NCBI GenBank assembly: GCA_016793685.1
Contig: JAEULX010000061.1
Location: 1 to 5,062 of the forward strand
Direction: 5' to 3'
DNA length: 5,062 nt
From: Bradyrhizobiaceae bacterium
Lineage (GTDB): Bacteria > Pseudomonadota > Alphaproteobacteria > Rhizobiales > Xanthobacteraceae
Part shown: piece after piece, positions 1 to 4,381 of the stretch
Layout of the letters: every line of letters begins with the position of its first letter
Numbering within the stretch: position 1 is the stretch's first letter
Notes under the pieces: model-generated
What the model saw: only the letters and a program-made list of their open reading frames with translations
What the model was told of the DNA's origin: nothing
Databases searched by the model: none
Program-made: the position numbers and the translations under genes

Positions 1-528
1 CGGCAGCGCTTCGATGTTGCTGACCGCCAGGATATTGCCGACGTAATAGCCCGACAGCCCGTGGCCCTGAATCCAGTAGCCGTTGACGTGGGTCGATCCG
101 CCCTTCCACCCGATCAGCTTCTCGAGATCGGCGTCGATCGCGAGCTCGGTGCGGCCGACATAGGTGTTGCCGAGCTTTTCGCCGCCCTGGCTGTTGCGCC
201 AGCCCTCGGAAATCTGCGTGAGGTGATAGGTGATGCCCATCGACGCCAGCCACGGGCGCAGCCCGAAGGTGGTGCCGAGCCACGGCGGCAGACTGCTGGC
301 GATCGAGGGCTCGCTGGGCTCCTCCTCCACCCGCGGACTGGGGGCGGCGAACGGCTCCTCCTGCGCCCAGGCGGCCGTCAGCGGCGCGCTCACGCAAGTT
401 GCCAGCAGCAGCGCCGCGGCGAACCGCGCGAGCCTGCCGCGCTTGCGGCCATGCCCGCCGCCGCCCTCGCTCAACAACCGTGTCGATCCAATGCCGTTCT
501 CGCTCAAAGATCTCTGTTCGAATGTCAT
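1..528 (-). CDS. OprB-family (carbohydrate-type) outer-membrane porin, N-terminal part
   Basis: The minus-strand frame gives 176 residues from an ATG at 528 and runs off the left edge, so the C-terminal part of the barrel is missing. An AAGGA lies 8 nt upstream of this ATG and decides the start. The N-terminus is a long basic region (about 1-36, with GRKRGRLAR), a hydrophobic core (about 37-50) and an AWA|Q site predicting cleavage after residue 55, so export to the outer membrane is expected. After a Pro/Glu-rich linker (57-75), residues 76-176 match the OprB pattern: PPWLG, a GITYHLTQISEGW strand, GRTELAIDADLEKLIGW, a THVNGYWIQGHGLS strand and NILAVSNIEALP. OprB proteins are beta-barrel channels for sugars and other small solutes; the substrate here cannot be read from the sequence. 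The gene follows a cobalamin riboswitch, so it is probably repressed by B12. Family assignment is firm; function under B12 control is inference. The same frame stays open upstream to an ATG at 666 and another at 1056, both less plausible starts. Confidence 0.87.
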   Translation of the reverse strand, partial: MTFEQRSLSENGIGSTRLLSEGGGGHGRKRGRLARFAAALLLATCVSAPLTAAWAQEEPFAAPSPRVEEEPSEPSIASSLPPWLGTTFGLRPWLASMGITYHLTQISEGWRNSQGGEKLGNTYVGRTELAIDADLEKLIGWKGGSTHVNGYWIQGHGLSGYYVGNILAVSNIEALP

Positions 529-719
529 GGCAGCGTTCCTTCGCTGAAGAGTGCTGGAAGATGAAGGGACGGGCGCGGAGGACACACGAGACCGGCGACC
601 GGCCGCGACGCCTGGCGTTGCGGCTAGCGACAGAGTCTCGTTCAGCCTGCACTCGAGGGAGAACATGGCAGCGGCCCCCGCGTCGGTTTCGAAGTCACCG
701 CTGCGAAAGTCCGCTCCGT
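529..719 (-). other. Long 5' leader between riboswitch platform and porin start
   Basis: About 190 nt separate the hairpin that follows the aptamer from the porin start codon. I see no convincing separate gene in it. It is GC-rich, carries several short self-complementary GGCC/CCGG segments around 590-610, and ends with the porin ribosome-binding site. The frame of the porin is open through it, with an alternative ATG at 666 that lacks a good Shine-Dalgarno. A leader this long means the riboswitch probably does not act by simply masking the porin's own ribosome-binding site next to the aptamer. Confidence 0.4.
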
Positions 720-737
720 ATGGGGCACCCCGCCCAT
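720..737 (-). promoter_or_regulatory. Hairpin directly after the riboswitch (candidate expression platform)
   Basis: On the minus strand the RNA reads ATGGG-CGGGGTGC-CCCAT, a 5-bp stem with an 8-nt loop, starting 13 nt after the riboswitch P1 stem closes. Hairpins in this position after the B12 box are common in proteobacterial cobalamin riboswitches. No U-run follows, so it is not an obvious intrinsic terminator by itself. A role as antisequestor, or as a site favouring Rho action, is inference. Confidence 0.45.
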
Positions 738-750
738 CGGTTGGGTGACG

Positions 751-937
751 GTGCTGGCAGGTCTCCTGGCTTGCGGGTTCTCGCTTGGCATCCGGCCTTC
801 CCAGTTTCCCAGTGGCCGTAATGGATGCGGCTATCCGCTCACAGTTGCGGGGGCAGCCACGGTTTGCGCCATCCGTCGAGGACGGCGATCCGTGTTCCCT
901 CTTGCCTCCCCAGGTTTGCCACCCAGGGAACCAGCAC
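751..937 (-). promoter_or_regulatory. Cobalamin (adenosylcobalamin-class) riboswitch aptamer
   Basis: The minus strand carries the conserved elements of the cobalamin riboswitch family in the right order. A 7-bp P1 stem closes it: GTGCTGG (937-931) pairs with CCAGCAC (757-751). Inside are GGTTCCC next to the 5' P1 arm, the CCCGCAACTGTGAGCGG block (851-835), GCCACTG (816-810), GGGAAGGCCGG (802-792), and GAACCCGCAAGCC running into the B12 box GCCAGGAGACCTGCC (770-756). Spacing and total length (187 nt) are typical. The family binds cobalamin and normally lowers expression of the downstream gene when the vitamin is abundant, usually B12 synthesis, cobalt uptake or BtuB-type transport genes. Here the first gene downstream is the OprB-family porin at 528. 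The identification rests on clear primary-sequence matches; the ligand and direction of regulation follow from the family. Confidence 0.96.
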
Positions 938-990
938 GAGCGAAGTATCCCGGCGGCTCGGGGCTGAAGTCCATACGAACAATCACGCAG

Positions 991-1006
991 ACTAGCCTTA
1001 GCTAGT
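991..1006. repeat. Perfect palindrome ACTAGC-CTTA-GCTAGT upstream of the riboswitch
   Basis: Two perfect 6-bp arms are separated by 4 bases, lying 54 bases beyond the 5' end of the aptamer. It is short and symmetric, as expected for a regulator operator or a small RNA hairpin near the transcription start. No known regulator site is recognised. Confidence 0.4.
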
Positions 1007-1022
1007 TCGCCCGGCTGCGGGT

Positions 1023-1038
1023 GTGGCCTACCGGCCAC
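1023..1038. repeat. Small perfect hairpin GTGGCC-TACC-GGCCAC
   Basis: A 6-bp perfect stem with a 4-base loop in a GC-rich stretch, upstream of the riboswitch. It is not followed by a U-run in either direction, so I do not call it a terminator. Whether it lies inside the riboswitch transcript depends on the unmapped start site. Confidence 0.35.
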
Positions 1039-1083
1039 GCGGCTGCGCTTGGTCATTGCCTTTCCCCCCGAAAAGACGACGGA

Positions 1084-1109
1084 CCCGATGCATATGCCCG
1101 ATACATGTG
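1084..1109. repeat. Tandem 13-bp repeat in the putative promoter region
   Basis: CCCGATGCATATG (1084-1096) is followed immediately by CCCGATACATGTG (1097-1109), matching at 11 of 13 positions. Each unit contains a near-palindromic core (CATATG or ACATGT). The pair overlaps the candidate -10 region of the riboswitch promoter, so it may be a pair of binding sites; this is inference. Confidence 0.4.
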
Positions 1110-1129
1110 CGTATGCGAACGAATTGCAA
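1100..1129 (-). promoter_or_regulatory. Candidate sigma-70-type promoter for the riboswitch/porin transcript
   Basis: On the minus strand TTGCAA (1129-1124) and TGTATC (1105-1100) are separated by 18 bases, a plausible -35/-10 pair about 165 bases upstream of the aptamer. The match to consensus is modest and alphaproteobacterial promoters are loosely conserved. The AT-rich character of 1100-1260 supports a promoter somewhere here, but not this exact pair. Confidence 0.25.
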
Positions 1130-1320
1130 CAAAACACTAGTCGTCACCGGGAGGCAAAGCAAATAGAATAGCTAGAAACTGGAGTGTTTATAGCGGGATC
1201 GACTGCAAATATAAGTATTAAAGCTTATCATCATTATTTTGTTGGCGCGTGACTTGTTTGCAACAACATGCGAAATCGTCAGGTAATACGAGCGTCGGCC
1301 GCTGCTTTCCCGCGCGTGCT
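1130..1320. other. AT-rich intergenic stretch without a gene
   Basis: This segment is clearly lower in GC than everything around it, especially 1150-1260. It contains a short inverted repeat ATAAG...CTTAT (1211-1228), and the 9-mer TTGCAACAA at 1258-1266 repeats one at 1124-1132. I see no RNA gene and no credible coding frame. It probably holds upstream promoter and regulatory DNA for the minus-strand riboswitch transcript. Confidence 0.4.
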
Positions 1321-1328
1321 TGTTCGAG

Positions 1329-1426
1329 CATTTTCAGGCGAAGTGGGCTCCGGTTCGCCGTCAGAAAATGCGACAAAGAGAAAACCGAGCGAAGCGCGAT
1401 TCCATCAAAACGGGATTCGCTTTCGC
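1329..1426. repeat. Two-hairpin RIME-like intergenic repeat element
   Basis: Two imperfect palindromes lie side by side. In the first, GCATTTTC-a-GGCGAA (1329-1343) pairs with TTCGCC-gtca-GAAAATGC (1355-1372) around an 11-base loop. In the second, GCGAAGCGCGATTCC (1389-1403) pairs with GGGATTCGCTTTCGC (1412-1426) with one bulge per arm, two G-T pairs and loop ATCAAAAC. Two adjacent large palindromes in about 100 bp is the architecture described for rhizobial intergenic mosaic elements (RIME), and the wording resembles dispersed repeats of Bradyrhizobium-like genomes. Membership in a named family is from memory and unverified. Read from the multicopper oxidase side, the second hairpin begins about 50 nt past the stop codon and is followed by a T-rich stretch (TCGGTTTTCTCTTT), so it may also end that transcript. 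Confidence 0.6.
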
Positions 1427-1476
1427 CCATACCCCGAACAATTGGCGCAGTCGCCCTGCACGACGCAAAGGCGGCG

Positions 1477-3407
1477 TCAGGCCGGCTCGCCAGCCTGCGG
1501 CGGACCGACTCGGAACGGCCGCATCATCTCGTTGTCTTCGTGCTCGAGCAGATGGCAGTGCCAGACGAATCGGCCGTCTTTGCCGAATTTCATGCGCAGG
1601 CGCGTGGCCTCCCCCGGCAGTGCAACGACGGTATCCTTCCAGCCGTCTTCTTCCGGCCCCGGCCGGCGCGGTTTTCCTTTCAGTTCCCCGGTCTCTTTGT
1701 GGAAACGCTGGCGCTCCACGATTTGAAAAAACGTATGGTGGATATGAATCGGGTGGGCATCCTCGGTGAAATTGTACAGCGCCCACGTCTCGACCGCGCC
1801 GGTGTCCGGGTTCTCGCTGATCGGATCATGCCAAGCGACCGCTTTCACGCCCTTGGGCCAGCCCATGGCGGCGTCGACGATGCCCAAGGTGGTTTCGACC
1901 GGGATCTCTTGTCCGTCGGCCGTCAGCGTCGATGTCTCGAGCAGCGCAATGGCCCGTTCGACGCCGCCCTGCAAGGCGGCGAGGCTCGGCATCGCGAGCT
2001 GGGCGGGATGCGTCGTCGGATCGGGAGCGGCTAGCGGTTTATCGACGCGGAATTGCATGACCTGTCCGCTCGTGCGCGAATCGGCCGCGTCCTCCTCGTC
2101 GTCGCCGGGATAAGGCCCGTCGGGCCCGTGATTGCGCAGCGTCACCCGGGCGCCCGGCCGCATTCTGGAGAAATCGACAATGACGTCGGCCCGTTCCGCC
2201 GGCGAGAGGAGAAGCTGTTTCAGCTTTGCGGGCGCCCGCAGATAGCCGCCGTCGCTGCCGATCTGCCACAGGTCGATCCGCGGGTCGCTGAACTTCAGGA
2301 CGAGGAAACGGCCATTGCAGCCGTTCAGTATTCGCAAGTAGTAGCGGCGCGGCTCGACGGAGCAATACGGCCAGGTCTTCCCGTTCACCATCATGCAGTT
2401 GCCGAAAAACTCGGGAACCCAGATCGGCGATACGCCGCAGGCCGGAATATACGGTCCGGCATAGCTGTCGCTGAAAAAGCGCGAGTCCGGATAGAACAGC
2501 GATCCGTCGGCGTTGAAGGACCGATCCTGAATCGCGAGCGGAATTTCGTATTGCCCGCTGGGAAGAACCGCCGGGCCCCTGCCCCCGGCGATGGTCGGAT
2601 GATCCGCCGGGTCGGTGCTGCGGAGGAGATAGAAACCGACCAGTCCGGCATAGACGTTCAGGCGCGTGACGCCGAGCGCGTGATCGTGCAGCCACAACGT
2701 CGCCGGCCGTTGCGTATTCGGATAGACATATCGCGCCTGCCCCGGCGACCAGCCCGCCCCTCCGCACTTTTTCCGGAAGAACTCGTACCAGGTGCCCTGG
2801 CTGGCATAACCGGCCGGGATGTTCGATGCGGCGGGCAGGTACCACGCTTCCGGGTAGCCATCGCTCCAATCTTCCCCGGCCTCGATGCCGTGCACATGGG
2901 TGACGATGGGCACCGGCCCTGCATAGGCGGCCGGGGTCGCCGCGAGACGCGGACGCGTATCGACCGGTCCGGGCGGGTTGGCCCAATGAAGGCTTGGGTC
3001 CACCGGCAGGAGATGCGGCAGGTAAGCGCCGCTCGCGTCCTTCAAGTCGTTGATCCACGTGATCTCGACCGGCTCGCCGCGCTGGGCCTCGATGGTCAAG
3101 GCAGGCGAATGGAAGGAGCCGTCGTCGGTCGTGGAGCCATAGGCCCACACTGTGGTCGCCCCCAGCGGCGGCGGCAGGATTTGTTGCGCGACCTGCCGGA
3201 TCGCGATGGCGTATGCATTGGCGCCCGATCGCGGCATCGCCTGCGGTACGGCAAGCGGGGCGACGAATTTCGCGACGTTGCGGACATCCAGCGTGCCGCC
3301 GGCGACCGCACGGGCAATCGCCTTCTTGTGTCCGAATCTGCCGAGCGCGAACAGCGTCAGCGCCGTCCCCCCCCCGCATAGGCGAGAAAGTACCGACGGT
3401 CGATCAT
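1477..3407 (-). CDS. CotA/bilirubin-oxidase-type multicopper oxidase, Tat-exported, start out of frame at a poly-G tract
   Basis: Multicopper oxidases oxidise phenols, bilirubin-like compounds or metal ions and reduce O2 to water. All copper motifs are present. Numbered in the open frame that reaches back to a TTG at 3456 (659 codons), they are HVHG (187-190), HDH (257-259), HPIHIH (568-573) and HCHLLEHEDNEMM (633-645). By alignment with CotA, Cys634, His568, His639 and axial Met644 form the type 1 site, and the other eight His form the trinuclear cluster. SDGYPEAW (198-205) and NVYAGLVGFYLL (267-278) are typical of the CotA/bilirubin oxidase branch. I chose the ATG at 3407 because AAGGGG lies 7 nt upstream and it encodes MIDRRYFLAYAGGG, a twin-arginine (Tat) signal start. 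That ATG is one base out of frame: nine G at 3375-3367 lead to a TGA at 3359-3357, whereas ten G would give a continuous 643-residue protein. The TTG at 3456 lacks a signal peptide and looks spurious. The enzyme should be periplasmic when in frame. The substrate is not readable. Confidence 0.9.
3367..3375 (-). repeat. Homopolymeric G(9) tract causing a frameshift in the oxidase signal peptide
   Basis: Nine consecutive C on the plus strand (nine G in the oxidase mRNA) sit inside the Gly-Gly-Gly of the Tat signal. From the ATG at 3407 the frame reads tat gcg ggg ggg gga cgg cgc tga and stops after 16 codons. One more G restores TAT GCG GGG GGG GGG ACG and the full enzyme. Such tracts are prone to slipped-strand mispairing and also to sequencing errors. 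Confidence 0.9.
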
Positions 3408-3433
3408 TGCACCGCCCCTTGGATCGGCCTCGC

Positions 3434-3466
3434 CGGGGGCATCCAATGAGCCCCAAACAGCCCCCG
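3434..3466. repeat. Inverted repeat flanked by direct repeats upstream of the oxidase
   Basis: CGGGGGC (3434-3440) and GCCCCCG (3460-3466) form a 7-bp perfect inverted repeat with a 19-base spacer, and the octamer ATCGGCCT occurs just outside it on both sides (3423-3430 and 3468-3475). It lies just upstream of the oxidase ribosome-binding site, so it may sit in the oxidase 5' leader or overlap its promoter. No known operator is recognised. Confidence 0.35.
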
Positions 3467-3514
3467 CATCGGCCTAGAGAGCCGGAGATAGTTCAGCAAT
3501 TGGAATTGGTTGGA

Positions 3515-3547
3515 GACGAGAGCCATTCTAACCCGGCCGCTCTCGTC
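3515..3547. promoter_or_regulatory. Perfect 9-bp inverted repeat in the divergent intergenic region
   Basis: GACGAGAGC (3515-3523) and GCTCTCGTC (3539-3547) are perfect complements separated by 15 bases. They sit about halfway between the divergently oriented oxidase and DUF4337 genes, where a shared operator would be expected. It could instead be a hairpin in either 5' leader. I found no confident -35/-10 pair for either gene. Confidence 0.4.
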
Positions 3548-3667
3548 CTTCCGGAAACGCGAACTTTGCCACGCTTGCAAGCAAGCGCCAAAAGAATTCG
3601 AAGCCTCTTGTGCCGAACGGTGGCTTCGCTATTCGTGCGCCGACGCAAACGGGACAGCAGGACAACC

Positions 3668-4261
3668 ATGGGCGGGGCACACGAAAAACTCGAGCATGCG
3701 GAGCATGTCGAGCACGCGGCGGGACACAACAAACAGATCGCGCTGCTCATCGCGGTGCTCGCGCTGTTCCTGGCGATCTCCGAGACGCTGGGAAAGAGCG
3801 CGCAGACCTCGGCGATCAGCGACAACGTCCAGGCCTCGAACCTGTGGGCGTTCTTTCAGGCCAAGACGATCCGCATGACCGCGGTGCGCACTGCCGCCGA
3901 AGCGATGACCGTCGAGGCCGGCGCCAGCACCGATCCCGCACTACGGGCGGCCATCGACAAGCAGATCGCGGCCTGGCGGGCCACCGCCAACCGCTACGAC
4001 GACGAGCCGGACACCGGCGAGGGGCGCAAGCAGCTCATGGCGCGCGCCCAGGAGGCGGAGCACACGCGCGACACCCATCTCGCGAAGTACCATCACTTCG
4101 AGCTTGCGTCGGCCGCCTTTCAGGTCGGCATCGTGCTCGCGTCGGCCTCGGTCATCACCGGCATCATGGCGCTCGCCTTCGGCGCCGGCGCGCTCAGCAT
4201 CGCCGGCCTCGTGCTGATGGGCATCGGCCTGTTCGCCCCGCACGCCGTGCACCTGGTGTGA
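3668..4261 (+). CDS. DUF4337 domain-containing membrane protein
   Basis: The 197-residue protein starts at the ATG at 3668, with AGGA 5 nt upstream. The frame is open further upstream, but that extension overlaps the oxidase gene and has no fitting ribosome-binding site. Layout: a His/Glu-rich amphipathic N-terminus (1-22, His at 5, 10, 13, 16 and 20), a first membrane helix (about 23-40), a largely charged, helical middle (about 44-145) and a hydrophobic C-terminal pair (about 147-170 and 172-191) ending PHAVHLV. One N-terminal helix, a helical soluble middle and a C-terminal hairpin is the DUF4337 pattern, a family of unknown function found widely in proteobacteria. The conserved wording near TSAISDNVQASNLWAFFQAKTIR (47-69) supports the family call. 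It is divergent from the oxidase and convergent with mfd. No functional link to either can be claimed. Confidence 0.88.
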   Translation: MGGAHEKLEHAEHVEHAAGHNKQIALLIAVLALFLAISETLGKSAQTSAISDNVQASNLWAFFQAKTIRMTAVRTAAEAMTVEAGASTDPALRAAIDKQIAAWRATANRYDDEPDTGEGRKQLMARAQEAEHTRDTHLAKYHHFELASAAFQVGIVLASASVITGIMALAFGAGALSIAGLVLMGIGLFAPHAVHLV

Positions 4262-4290
4262 GTTTCACGGAAATCCGGATCACGTCGCCT

Positions 4291-4381
4291 TTGCCCGCAT
4301 CGGCTTATCACGTTCGGCGACTCGCAACCACTTGCCCTCTCCCCTTGCGGGAGAGGGGCTTGCCCGGATCGGCTTATCACG
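4291..4381. repeat. 22-bp direct repeat pair flanking the hairpin, second copy overlapping the mfd stop
   Basis: Positions 4291-4312 and 4360-4381 are identical at 21 of 22 bases; the only difference is C versus G at the eighth base. The second copy contains the mfd stop codon. A further segment, 4279-4304, resembles the mfd tail at 4376-4400 with two substitutions and one indel. The 115-base intergenic region therefore appears to be largely built from degenerate copies of the mfd 3' end, separated by the hairpin. Confidence 0.65.
4335..4357. terminator. Strong hairpin between the convergent genes, probable bidirectional terminator or dispersed repeat
   Basis: CCCTCTCCC (4335-4343) and GGGAGAGGG (4349-4357) make a perfect 9-bp GC-rich stem with loop CTTGC. 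It lies 73 bases after the DUF4337 stop and 19 bases after the mfd stop, where both transcripts should end. There is no clear U-run on either side. From general knowledge, very similar CCCTCTCCC...GGGAGAGGG hairpins are scattered between genes in many proteobacterial genomes, so it may be a dispersed repeat that also acts as a transcript end. Confidence 0.55.

Noticed and set aside
642..737. Minus-strand 31-codon ORF starting with the ATG inside the hairpin after the riboswitch
   Set aside because: No Shine-Dalgarno precedes it, it is out of frame with the porin, and its sequence is not recognisable. A regulatory uORF is possible but unsupported.
745..1005. Plus-strand small frames across the riboswitch
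   Set aside because: They are the reverse complement of a structured RNA whose conserved bases explain the sequence fully.
1218..1430. Minus-strand 70-codon frame downstream of the oxidase
   Set aside because: It reads straight through the two-palindrome repeat and the AT-rich tail, lacks a convincing ribosome-binding site and has no domain. It is a translation of a repeat element.
1249..2034. Plus-strand 261-codon open frame
   Set aside because: It is antisense to the oxidase, whose copper motifs prove the minus strand is coding. Its sequence is Arg-rich shadow translation typical of high-GC DNA.
2039..3379. Long minus-strand frame of 446 codons overlapping the oxidase, and the opposing 442-codon plus frame
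   Set aside because: Both overlap the oxidase body in other frames with Arg/Ala-rich shadow sequence and no recognisable motifs. The former begins at the frameshift only by chance.
3408..3456. TTG start at 3456 for the oxidase
   Set aside because: It keeps the frame open but gives a Cys/Arg-rich N-terminus with no signal peptide. The ATG at 3407 has a good ribosome-binding site and a twin-arginine signal.
3152..3667. Upstream extension of the DUF4337 frame
   Set aside because: It overlaps the oxidase gene and its residues are low-complexity shadow translation. The ATG at 3668 has a good ribosome-binding site and begins where the family begins.
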